NCBI GenBank assembly: GCA_019638705.1
Contig: JAHBTI010000015.1
Span: 18,457 to 82,456 of the forward strand
Source of the DNA: Bacteroidota bacterium
GTDB lineage: Bacteria > Bacteroidota > Bacteroidia > B-17B0 > Aurantibacillaceae
Reading direction: 5' to 3'
Length of the DNA stretch: 64,000 nt
This document shows positions 7,573 to 14,454 of the stretch, piece after piece. The position numbers were made by a program, and so were the translations under genes. The notes below the pieces were generated by a model. It did not search any database, had not been told where the DNA came from, and saw only the letters and a list, made by a program, of their open reading frames with translations. Within the stretch, counting starts at the first letter, position 1. Each line of letters opens with the position of its first letter.

Positions 7573-8373
7573 ATGACAAAAAAGAAATTGCCCGTTCGTT
7601 TTACGGGTCAGCACTTTACTATTGATAAAGTGCTAATAAAAGATGCAATAAGACAAGCAAATATAAGTAATCAGGATACGGTTTTAGATATTGGGGCAGG
7701 CAAGGGGTTTCTTACTGTTCATTTATTAAAAATCGCCAACAATGTTGTTGCTATTGAAAACGACACAGCTTTGGTTGAACATTTACGAAAATTATTTTCT
7801 GATGCCCGAAATGTTCAAGTTGTCGGTTGTGATTTTAGGAATTTTGCAGTTCCGAAATTTCCTTTCAAAGTGGTGTCAAATATTCCTTATGGCATTACTT
7901 CCGATATTTTCAAAATCCTGATGTTTGAGAGTCTTGGAAATTTTCTGGGAGGTTCCATTATCCTTCAGTTAGAACCTACACAAAAGTTATTTTCGAGGAA
8001 GCTTTACAATCCATATACCGTTTTCTATCATACTTTTTTTGATTTGAAACTTGTCTATGAGGTAGGTCCTGAAAGTTTCTTGCCACCGCCAACTGTCAAA
8101 TCAGCCCTGTTAAACATTAAAAGAAAACACTTATTTTTTGATTTTAAGTTTAAAGCCAAATACTTAGCATTTATTTCCTGTCTGTTAGAGAAACCTGATT
8201 TATCTGTAAAAACAGCTTTAAAGTCGATTTTCAGGAAAAGTCAGGTCAGGTCAATTTCGGAAAAATTCGGTTTAAACCTTAATGCTCAAATTGTTTGTTT
8301 GTCTCCAAGTCAATGGGTAAACTGTTTTTTGGAAATGCTGGAAGTTGTCCCTGAAAAATTTCATCCTTCGTAG
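7573..8373 (+). CDS. erm(F): 23S rRNA (adenine-N6) methyltransferase Erm(F)
   Basis: 266 residues, the length of Erm(F). From memory the protein is nearly identical to the Bacteroides Erm(F), from MTKKKLPVRFTGQHF to the VVPEKFHPS end. The SAM-binding motif LDIGAGKGF (residues 38-46) and the adenine-site motif NIPY (103-106) are intact. The enzyme dimethylates A2058 of 23S rRNA and gives resistance to macrolides, lincosamides and streptogramin B. It occupies the first cassette of the array, in the opposite orientation to the other cassette genes, reading towards the recombinase. No IS4351 or Tn4351 gene is near. Exact identity needs an alignment, but transfer of this gene is near certain. Confidence 0.95.
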   Translation: MTKKKLPVRFTGQHFTIDKVLIKDAIRQANISNQDTVLDIGAGKGFLTVHLLKIANNVVAIENDTALVEHLRKLFSDARNVQVVGCDFRNFAVPKFPFKVVSNIPYGITSDIFKILMFESLGNFLGGSIILQLEPTQKLFSRKLYNPYTVFYHTFFDLKLVYEVGPESFLPPPTVKSALLNIKRKHLFFDFKFKAKYLAFISCLLEKPDLSVKTALKSIFRKSQVRSISEKFGLNLNAQIVCLSPSQWVNCFLEMLEVVPEKFHPS

Positions 8374-8432
8374 TTCAAAGTCGGGTGGTTGTCAAGGTGA
8401 TTTTTTTTGGTTTGGTGTCGTCTTTTAAGCTG

Positions 8433-8466
8433 CCGCATAACTCTCTAATATGCGAAACTGCATATT
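8433..8466 (-). other. attI-like recombination site
   Basis: Read on the - strand: GCATATT (8453-8447), AGAGA, then GTTATGC (8441-8435), two inverted 7-base boxes around a 5-base spacer with the G/TT crossover in the second. A further box AATATGC (8466-8460) forms a perfect inverted repeat with 8453-8447 across 6 bases. The site separates erm(F) from the recombinase and its outer 9 bases GTTATGCGG equal the far end of the erm(F) cassette at 7434-7442. This is where an attI site is expected. Confidence 0.68.
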
Positions 8467-8543
8467 AAAGCCCAAATTAACAAATCTAACTCAAAAAAAC
8501 CATAATATTTCTGATAATAAACCACATATAGCTTTATCTGTTT

Positions 8544-8612
8544 TTGCGCATTTTGAATATTTATTTCTTGGGATTATTGCGCATATTTGTAGCAGATATT
8601 TAAAATGCGCAA
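8544..8612. promoter_or_regulatory. Inverted repeat before the recombinase start
   Basis: TTGCGCATTTT (8544-8554) and AAAATGCGCAA (8602-8612) are perfect 11-base inverted arms. A third copy of the core, TTGCGCAT, lies between them at 8577-8584. The right arm ends 2 bases before the recombinase ATG. These may be accessory recombinase-binding sites, or an operator or mRNA hairpin that limits recombinase expression. Confidence 0.6.
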
Positions 8613-8614
8613 CA

Positions 8615-9700
8615 ATGGAAAATCAAAAATTTAATTCGGCAAATTACAGTTTTGAACCTGCCACGCATAAAACGCAACAAGTTATTTGGATTAAATTTCC
8701 TTACAACAAAAATTTAATTGAAGCCCTGAAACAAGTTGCCAAAGTAAAATGGAGCAGTTCTAAAAAGGCTTGGTACGCCTTTGATAACGACCACCACCGC
8801 CAAATTTTTGTTTTACAGGCAAAATCGCATACACAAGAAATGTTTCGGCAAATTCACGCTGTAAACCAGCCTGCAATTCAACGTTATGTGCAACAATTGC
8901 AACTTAAAGCGTATAGTCCAAACACAATTAGAACTTACACCATAGAGTTTGCGCAGTTGTTAAAAACATTGAGTTCGCACAAAGTTGATGATTTGTCTTC
9001 TGAAAAAGTTCGCTCTTATTTTTTGTATTGTATAAACACACTTAAACTTTCCGAAACTTCGGTTCATAGCAGAATGAACGCCGTAAAATTTTACTTTGAA
9101 CAAGTTCTTAAACGCGATAAAATTTTTCTTGAAATTCCGCGTCCTAAAAAACCAAGCACTTTGCCCAAAGCCCTTTCGGTGCAAGATGTAAAGAAAATGC
9201 TTGGTACCGTAGAAAATGATAAACACAAACTCTTGTTGATGCTCTGTTACGGCATGGGTTTGCGCGTAAGCGAATTGGTAAAACTAAAAGTTACCGACAT
9301 TGACAGTAAACGTATGCAAGTATTGGTGCAATCGGGCAAAGGTAAAAAAGACCGTTATGTAAATCTTCCACAAAGCATTTTAAAATTGTTGCGTGCATAT
9401 TACAAAGAATACAAGCCCAAAAAATTTTTGTTTGAAGGTCATTTTGGCGGTGCGTATTCTGTTCGCAGCGTGCAAAATGTTTTTAAATCAGCCATGCGAA
9501 AAGCAAAAATATATAAACCCGTTGGCATTCACAGTTTGCGCCATAGCTACGCCACACATTTATTAGAAGCCGGCACGGATATTTCTTTTATTCAAAAACT
9601 GCTCGGACACAACAACATCAAAACTACTTTAATTTACACTCAAATTTCTGATAAAAACCTTTCAAAAGTGCAAAGTCCTTTGGATAAACTGTTGGAGTAA
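8615..9700 (+). CDS. IntI/Xer-like tyrosine recombinase
   Basis: 361 residues from the ATG at 8615; a frame from 8450 exists, but its first 55 codons cross the attI-like boxes. Residues 1-75 are an extra N-terminal domain with KWSSSKKAWYAFDN. Residues about 85-170 are the SAM-like core-binding domain and 185-361 the catalytic domain. Catalytic residues are visible: Arg217 (GLRVSEL), Lys242 or Lys244, His306 and Arg309 (HSLRHSYATHLLE), His332 (LLGH) and Tyr341. The tail SKVQSPLDKL closely recalls the VRSPLDAL end of integron integrases. The roughly 30-residue insertion that defines IntI before the HxxR motif is absent. It is transcribed divergently from most of the cassettes. It probably catalyses cassette insertion and excision; generic Xer-like integrase is the alternative. 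Confidence 0.85.
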   Translation: MENQKFNSANYSFEPATHKTQQVIWIKFPYNKNLIEALKQVAKVKWSSSKKAWYAFDNDHHRQIFVLQAKSHTQEMFRQIHAVNQPAIQRYVQQLQLKAYSPNTIRTYTIEFAQLLKTLSSHKVDDLSSEKVRSYFLYCINTLKLSETSVHSRMNAVKFYFEQVLKRDKIFLEIPRPKKPSTLPKALSVQDVKKMLGTVENDKHKLLLMLCYGMGLRVSELVKLKVTDIDSKRMQVLVQSGKGKKDRYVNLPQSILKLLRAYYKEYKPKKFLFEGHFGGAYSVRSVQNVFKSAMRKAKIYKPVGIHSLRHSYATHLLEAGTDISFIQKLLGHNNIKTTLIYTQISDKNLSKVQSPLDKLLE

Positions 9701-9729
9701 AGCAAACATCGGTATTTGATTTTCCACAA

Positions 9730-11637
9730 ATGCACTATCTTTACCCAAAAATTTTGCAACAATCTTACGACATCATAGTAGTAGGCGCAGGGCACGCAGG
9801 TTGCGAAGCCGCCGCTGCTGCTGCCAACATGGGTTCTAAAGTGCTTTTAGTAACCATGAATATGCAAACCATTGCACAAATGAGTTGCAATCCTGCTATG
9901 GGCGGCATTGCCAAAGGGCAAATAGTGCGCGAAATTGATGCTATGGGCGGTTACAGCGGCATTGTGTCCGATAAAAGTGCCATACAATTCCGTATGCTTA
10001 ATCGCAGCAAAGGACCTGCCATGTGGAGTCCGCGTACTCAAAACGACAGAATGTTGTTTGCCGCTACTTGGCGAGAAATGCTGGAACAAACGCCCAACGT
10101 TGATTTTTGGCAAGACATGGTTCGCGGGCTTATTATCAGCAAAGACGGAAAACGTGTTGAAGGCGTTGTTACAGGCATGGGTATGGAATTTCGCGCAAAA
10201 GCAGTTGTGCTTACTAACGGCACTTTTTTAAACGGTATCATTCACATTGGCGAAAAACAATTGGGCGGAGGAAGAACAGGCGAACCCGCAAGCAAAGGAA
10301 TTACGGAACAATTAGTCCAATTAGGCTTTGAAAGCGGACGCATGAAAACCGGAACTCCTCCGCGCATTGACGGACGTTCTTTGGATTATTCCAAAATGGA
10401 AATTCAGCACGGCGATGAGGTGATAGACAAATTTTCGTATTTGGATAATACTTCGCCTTTTCTCAATGGAAGCAAAAAACAGATTCCTTGTCATGTAACT
10501 TACACCAACCAAAAAGTGCACGACATTTTAAAAACAGGCTTTGAAAAATCACCCATGTTTCAGGGGCGTATTCAGGGTTTAGGACCAAGATATTGCCCAA
10601 GCATTGAAGATAAAATTACACGCTTTTCCGAAAGAGAGCGTCACCAATTGTTTGTTGAGCCCGAAGGTTGGAACACGGTGGAAATTTACCTCAACGGATT
10701 TTCCTCTTCCCTGCCCGAAGATGTTCAGCAGAAAGCCTTGCGATTAATTTCGGGATTTGAAAACGCAAAAATGTTTCGTCCCGGTTATGCCATTGAATAC
10801 GATTATTTTCCACCAACCCAATTAAAACTGACTTTAGAAACCCATTTGCTTGATAATCTGTATTTTGCAGGGCAAATAAACGGAACAACAGGTTACGAAG
10901 AAGCGGCAGGTCAGGGTTTAATGGCGGGCATAAACGCACACTTAAAAATAATGGAAAAACCTCCAATGGTTTTAAATCGTTACGAAGCATACATTGGTGT
11001 TTTAATTGACGATTTGGTTACCAAAGGAACAGACGAGCCTTATCGTATGTTTACTTCGCGGGCAGAATACCGTTTGCTGCTTCGTCAGGATAATGCCGAT
11101 GTGCGCTTAACTCCCATTTCTCATGCCGCAGGTTTGGCAAGCAAAGAGCGTTTTGATAAGGTAAACCAAAAAGTTGCCGATTACAATTCGGTTATTCATT
11201 ATTTCAAAAACACAAGCGGCGAGCCAAATGTGTTAAATCCATTTTTGGAAACAATCGGCTCGGCAGCTTTAACGCAAAAAATGCGTTATTACAACATTTT
11301 GTCAAGACCAAATATTTCCGTTGCCGATATGTTTAAGAACGATTTGGAATTGAAAACCGCTATGTCAAAACACAGCAACGAAGTAATTGAGCAAGCCGAA
11401 ATTTTGATGAAGTATGACGGTTATATTGAACGCGAAAAAGACAATGCCGATAAATTGAAACGCTTGGAAGATGTGAAAATCGGCAACGACTTTAATTTTG
11501 ATTTACTTGGCGGTTTGGGTACGGAGGCAAGAGAAAAACTGAAAAAGTTTAAACCTGCAACAATCGGGCAGGCGAGCAGAATTTCAGGAATTAATCCTGC
11601 GGACATTTCTGTTTTGCTCATTCATTTGGGCAGGTAA
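9730..11637 (+). CDS. mnmG: tRNA uridine-5-carboxymethylaminomethyl modification enzyme MnmG
   Basis: 635 residues, normal for MnmG (GidA). With MnmE it installs the cmnm5 group on the wobble uridine of several tRNAs. The FAD-binding GAGHAGCEAA motif is at residues 19-28. The family blocks SCNPAMGGIAKGQ, GRTGEPASKG and GTTGYEEAAGQGLMAGINA are all present, with the C-terminal helical domain for MnmE and tRNA contact. The ATG at 9730 is used, but TATCTTTA just inside it resembles a -7 box, and a TTG nine codons in would give MQQSYDIIVVG, so the start is slightly uncertain. In many bacteria mnmG lies close to the replication origin, which agrees with the parS sites downstream. Confidence 0.97.
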   Translation: MHYLYPKILQQSYDIIVVGAGHAGCEAAAAAANMGSKVLLVTMNMQTIAQMSCNPAMGGIAKGQIVREIDAMGGYSGIVSDKSAIQFRMLNRSKGPAMWSPRTQNDRMLFAATWREMLEQTPNVDFWQDMVRGLIISKDGKRVEGVVTGMGMEFRAKAVVLTNGTFLNGIIHIGEKQLGGGRTGEPASKGITEQLVQLGFESGRMKTGTPPRIDGRSLDYSKMEIQHGDEVIDKFSYLDNTSPFLNGSKKQIPCHVTYTNQKVHDILKTGFEKSPMFQGRIQGLGPRYCPSIEDKITRFSERERHQLFVEPEGWNTVEIYLNGFSSSLPEDVQQKALRLISGFENAKMFRPGYAIEYDYFPPTQLKLTLETHLLDNLYFAGQINGTTGYEEAAGQGLMAGINAHLKIMEKPPMVLNRYEAYIGVLIDDLVTKGTDEPYRMFTSRAEYRLLLRQDNADVRLTPISHAAGLASKERFDKVNQKVADYNSVIHYFKNTSGEPNVLNPFLETIGSAALTQKMRYYNILSRPNISVADMFKNDLELKTAMSKHSNEVIEQAEILMKYDGYIEREKDNADKLKRLEDVKIGNDFNFDLLGGLGTEAREKLKKFKPATIGQASRISGINPADISVLLIHLGR

Positions 11638-11646
11638 TTTTCGCCT

Positions 11647-11710
11647 TGTCATGTTGACGATAGGAAGCACCTGTTCTTGGGTTTTAGATTTTTCGTTCCT
11701 CAAAATGACA
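11647..11710. repeat. TGTCAT...ATGACA interspersed palindrome
   Basis: Begins TGTCATGTTGACGA and ends CGTTCCTCAAAATGACA, with partly complementary ends. It belongs to the loose family of intergenic palindromes also seen at 12665, 40903, 50129 and 61873. It fills most of the 113-base gap after mnmG and may act as a transcription end. Confidence 0.5.
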
Positions 11711-11750
11711 AAATGCAAAAAGAAATAATCAAAACAATATAATTCTATTT

Positions 11751-12626
11751 ATGTTCCAACACGAAAAATGTCCCCTTTGTGGACACAGCAAATTTCAACC
11801 CTTTCTTTCCTGTAAAGATTACACCGTAAGCAACGAAGCCTTTCAAATCGTTTCCTGCGAAAACTGTTCTTTCAAATTCACCAACCCCATTCCCGAACTT
11901 TCTCAAATCGGGAATTATTATAAGTCCGAAGACTACATTTCTCACTCCAACACCAAAAAAGGACTAATCTCAAAACTTTACCATTTTGTTCGCAACTACA
12001 CATTAAAACAAAAACTAAGTTTAGTTTCAAACCATGTTCCACATGGAACAATTTTAGATTATGGTTGTGGAACGGGAATGTTTTTAAATATCTGCCAAAA
12101 TAACGGCTGGAAAACTTTAGGCATTGAACCCGATGAGGGCGCAAGAAAAATCGCTTCCGAAATGGGTTTGGAAGTTGTATCAGATAAAAGCCAAATTTCC
12201 AAAGCCAAAAAATTTAACGCCATAACTCTTTGGCACGTTTTAGAACATGTTTACGACCTCAACGAAACCCTGACATTTTTTTCAGAGCAGTTAGAACAGA
12301 ATGGAGTTTTAATTATAGCCGTTCCAAACCATAAAAGCTACGATGCAAAACTTTATAAAGAGTTTTGGGCTGCTTATGATGTTCCCCGACACCTTTATCA
12401 TTTTGAAAAGAAAACCATGGGGCAACTGCTTTTAAAATTTGGTTTTACTTTGGTTGAAACCAAACCTATGAAATTTGACAGCTTTTATGTAAGTCTGCTT
12501 AGCGAGAAATATAAACACGGGCGAACAAACTATTTGAGCGCTTTTTGGACAGGCTTAAAATCAAACTTTGCTGCTAAGAAAGCCGAGAATTATTCAAGTG
12601 TGATTTATGTTTTTAAAAAGAAATAA
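11751..12626 (+). CDS. Class I SAM-dependent methyltransferase with N-terminal zinc motif
   Basis: 291 residues. Residues 7-46 hold two CxxC pairs (CPLCGHSKF and CENCSFKF), a likely zinc ribbon. The Rossmann-like methyltransferase core follows, with motif I ILDYGCGTGMFL near 100 and the LWHVLEHVYD motif near 163. Proteins of this build act on small molecules, sugars or polyketide intermediates; the substrate cannot be told. It stands alone between mnmG and the hexapeptide protein. A parS-like 16-mer (12035-12050) lies inside the coding sequence, encoding HVPHGT just before motif I. Confidence 0.85.
   Translation: MFQHEKCPLCGHSKFQPFLSCKDYTVSNEAFQIVSCENCSFKFTNPIPELSQIGNYYKSEDYISHSNTKKGLISKLYHFVRNYTLKQKLSLVSNHVPHGTILDYGCGTGMFLNICQNNGWKTLGIEPDEGARKIASEMGLEVVSDKSQISKAKKFNAITLWHVLEHVYDLNETLTFFSEQLEQNGVLIIAVPNHKSYDAKLYKEFWAAYDVPRHLYHFEKKTMGQLLLKFGFTLVETKPMKFDSFYVSLLSEKYKHGRTNYLSAFWTGLKSNFAAKKAENYSSVIYVFKKK
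12035..12050. other. parS-like site A (inside a CDS)
   Basis: TGTTCCACATGGAACA differs from the palindromic parS core by one central base (CACATG for CACGTG). One of four such sites within 1.5 kb. Confidence 0.6.
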
Positions 12627-12642
12627 TGTTTCACGTGGAACG
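12627..12642. other. parS-like site B
   Basis: TGTTTCACGTGGAACG contains the full GTTNCACGTG core of bacterial parS. It begins directly after the methyltransferase stop codon. Confidence 0.75.
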
Positions 12643-12664
12643 TTTTAAGAATACAAGATTGCCC

Positions 12665-12734
12665 TGTTGAGGAACGAAGCATCTAAATAACTATGAAAAA
12701 AACAAAAGAGATTCTTCGCTCCGCTCAGAACGAC
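12665..12734. repeat. Interspersed palindrome related to TGAGGAACGAAG family
   Basis: Starts TGTTGAGGAACGAAGCATC and ends AGATTCTTCGCTCCGCTCAG. The ends are complementary over most of their length (GAGGAACGAAG against CTTCGCTCCGCTC). Same family as 50129-50190. Confidence 0.55.
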
Positions 12735-12744
12735 AAAACAAAAA

Positions 12745-12760
12745 CGTTTCACGTGGAACA
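12745..12760. other. parS-like site C
   Basis: CGTTTCACGTGGAACA has the full GTTTCACGTGGAAC core, a near mirror of site B 118 bases away. Confidence 0.75.
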
Positions 12761-12803
12761 GAACAACATTAAACGAATTCGAATAAATTTAAACTAAATA
12801 GTT

Positions 12804-13409
12804 ATGCCAAACATTTTTGAATTTAAAGGTTATAAGCCTGTAATCCACAAAACCGCATTCATTCACCCTAACGCTACGGTAACAGGAAACGTAATAATCG
12901 GCAAGAACGTTTATATTGGTCCCGGGGCAGCCATTCGTGGCGATTGGGGGCAGATAATTATTGAAGACGGCTGCAATGTGCAAGAAAATTGTACCATACA
13001 CATGTTCCCCGGAACAACCGTTTTACTGAAAGAAGCCGCTCATGTGGGACATGGTGCAATTATTCACGGCGCAACTTTGGGCAGAAATTGCATGATAGGA
13101 ATGAACTCTGTGATTATGGATAATGCTGTTATTGGCGATGAGTGTATTGTCGGAGCATTGACCTTTGTTCCTGCCGAAATGGTAATTGAAAACCGAAAAG
13201 TGGTAGTAGGAAATCCCGCTAAAATAATCAAAGATGTGAGCGATGAAATGATTGCATGGAAAACACAAGGAACAGCTTTGTACCAAAAATTGCCTGCTGA
13301 TTGTCATGCAACATTGAAACCCTGTGAGCCCTTGCGTATAATGCCTGCATTTCGTCCACGGCAGCAAGACGAATACAAAACATGGGCAAAAGAGAAAAAG
13401 AAAAAATGA
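12804..13409 (+). CDS. Left-handed beta-helix (gamma-carbonic anhydrase/PaaY-like) protein
   Basis: 201 residues of hexapeptide repeats. Conserved features of the gamma-class carbonic anhydrase fold are visible: RGDWGQIII (Arg and Asp near 48-50), QENCTIHM and the metal histidines in HVGHGAIIHG. The C-terminus (AWKTQGTALYQKLPADC and EPLR) follows PaaY, the hexapeptide protein of phenylacetate pathways. PaaY itself is a thioesterase, and no other paa gene is near, so the substrate is open. It could be a carbonic anhydrase or an acyl-CoA-acting enzyme. The last residues are lysine-rich (KEKKKK). Confidence 0.85.
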   Translation: MPNIFEFKGYKPVIHKTAFIHPNATVTGNVIIGKNVYIGPGAAIRGDWGQIIIEDGCNVQENCTIHMFPGTTVLLKEAAHVGHGAIIHGATLGRNCMIGMNSVIMDNAVIGDECIVGALTFVPAEMVIENRKVVVGNPAKIIKDVSDEMIAWKTQGTALYQKLPADCHATLKPCEPLRIMPAFRPRQQDEYKTWAKEKKKK

Positions 13410-13480
13410 TAGAGTGAAAAAGCCACAAAACGCAAGTTCAACGGAGCTAAACTTACTAATTTCACAAAAACAATCACGAA

Positions 13481-13509
13481 AGGATTGTTCCACGAGGAAC
13501 AGTCCTTTT
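13481..13509 (+). terminator. Hairpin that is also parS-like site D
   Basis: AGGATTGTTCC and GGAACAGTCCT pair around CACGA and are followed by TTTTG, so this can end transcription of the hexapeptide gene 72 bases upstream. The same bases contain TGTTCCACGAGGAACA (13486-13501), one change from a parS core. The two roles can coexist; terminator is the safer reading. Confidence 0.55.
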
Positions 13510-13722
13510 GTTTTTAGAGCATAAATATAAGTTAGTGTTATTCGTGAAATTCGTGGCTAATAAACCCGTGCGCCTTCCCGGCCAATTATAGCCGTTTTGC
13601 GCGCATTTCCTCGCATATAGCCCCTAAGACACTCCCGAAGACTGAACAGCCCTGTGGCGGGAAATTAAACAGGAAATAGGGGCATTTCCTATGACTGTTC
13701 CAATAGCGCGGAAAACATTTGT
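13510..13722. other. Gene-free stretch with small hairpins
   Basis: No reading frame of note. The part from about 13563 is more GC-rich than its surroundings. It contains GGAAATAGGGGCATTTCC (13672-13689, a six-base stem) and several repeated words: ACTGAACAG/GACTGTTC, TAGCCCC/AGGGGC. No known RNA family is recognised. It could be a decayed repeat or an unannotated structured RNA. Confidence 0.35.
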
Positions 13723-14331
13723 TTAGTGTACAATTGTCCTGAATGTAAGGTTTACTCTCGGTGTCGTTACTTTTTTAGTTGGTGGAAGTCTGTGTAACCA
13801 ATGCGTTTGTGTGGTGTCTTTCATTACTAAAAGACCTCCGTGTTCTAAAATCAATTCTACTTTTTCGTTGGTTTGTTTGTGCTTAAATGCAAATTTTCGT
13901 TCTGCTCCAAAACTTAATGAACCGATTGCCCCGTCTTTCTTTAAATCGATTTCTCCATCACTATGCCACGCCATGCCCTCGTCCCCGTTGTGATACAAAT
14001 TCAGCAAACAAGAATTAAATGTTTCGCCTGTTTCTTTTTCAATGATAGTTTTTAGTTCTAACAATTCTTTTGTCCAAGGCAATGCGTATTTGGTTGTGTT
14101 GGAATAAGTGTATTCAAAGGTTTTTTCGCCATACCACGCTACTTTACGTTTGGTTGTGATTTCCTTTCCGAAAATAATTGCCTTATCGTTTTTCCATTCA
14201 ATTTCGTTAAGCAATTTTTCCAAATAATAATCCGATTTTTCTTTTGAAAGAATTTTTCCGTGATAGTTTACCGTTCCGTCTTTTGGCAACCAATTTTTTG
14301 TTTTATCAATGATGTTTTCAAATAAATCCAT
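13723..14331 (-). CDS. AlkB-like 2-oxoglutarate/Fe(II) dioxygenase
   Basis: 202 residues from the ATG at 14331 (MDLFENIIDKTKNWLPKDG), which matches the usual start of this group. The iron ligands are His123 and Asp125 (WHSDGE) and His180 (WLHRLPP). The 2-oxoglutarate arginines are Arg192 and Arg198 in TPRVNLTFR. Such enzymes oxidise alkyl groups off N1-methyladenine and N3-methylcytosine. It lies downstream of the Ada-type gene on the same strand, so the two form an alkylation-repair operon. The frame stays open to 14415 and that extension begins MKAMTLNIILLFLFGQLCC, which looks like a signal peptide and would be odd for a DNA-repair enzyme. Confidence 0.9.
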   Translation of the reverse strand: MDLFENIIDKTKNWLPKDGTVNYHGKILSKEKSDYYLEKLLNEIEWKNDKAIIFGKEITTKRKVAWYGEKTFEYTYSNTTKYALPWTKELLELKTIIEKETGETFNSCLLNLYHNGDEGMAWHSDGEIDLKKDGAIGSLSFGAERKFAFKHKQTNEKVELILEHGGLLVMKDTTQTHWLHRLPPTKKVTTPRVNLTFRTIVH

Positions 14332-14454
14332 TCTTGTTTTTTCTTTAATTTTCTGTCCGCAACAAAGTTGTCCGAAAAGAAAAAGCAAAATTATGTTTAG
14401 TGTCATTGCTTTCATTTATACACGGCATCAATGCAAAGGCAGAAATTATTTGCT

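Larger units (their letters stand above)
1..9700. mobile_element. Integron-like cassette array with divergent tyrosine recombinase
   Basis: A recombinase gene on the + strand (8615-9700) sits beside a row of AT-rich operons. On the - strand these are separated by four palindromes of 135-138 bp (779-914, 3799-3933, 5234-5370, 7305-7442). For each cassette the 9 bases at its start equal the reverse complement of the 9 bases at its end: GTTATGCGG (cassette 7313-8440), GTTAGCGGT (5242-7312), GTTAGTGGC (3807-5241), GTTACCTGC (787-3806). The two ends of any one palindrome do not match each other in this way. This is the arrangement expected when circles carrying their own attC insert by a G/TT crossover. 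A fifth cassette starts at 786 and runs off the left edge. The layout is seen directly; mobility is inferred. Confidence 0.82.

Noticed and set aside
8450..8614. An upstream start for the recombinase at 8450
   Set aside because: The extra 55 codons overlap attI-like boxes and an inverted repeat and show no protein-like conservation; the protein starts well at 8615.
12627..12760. Two inverted 16-mers as ends of an insertion sequence
   Set aside because: Only 118 bases lie between them, no transposase is present, and each is itself a palindrome matching parS.
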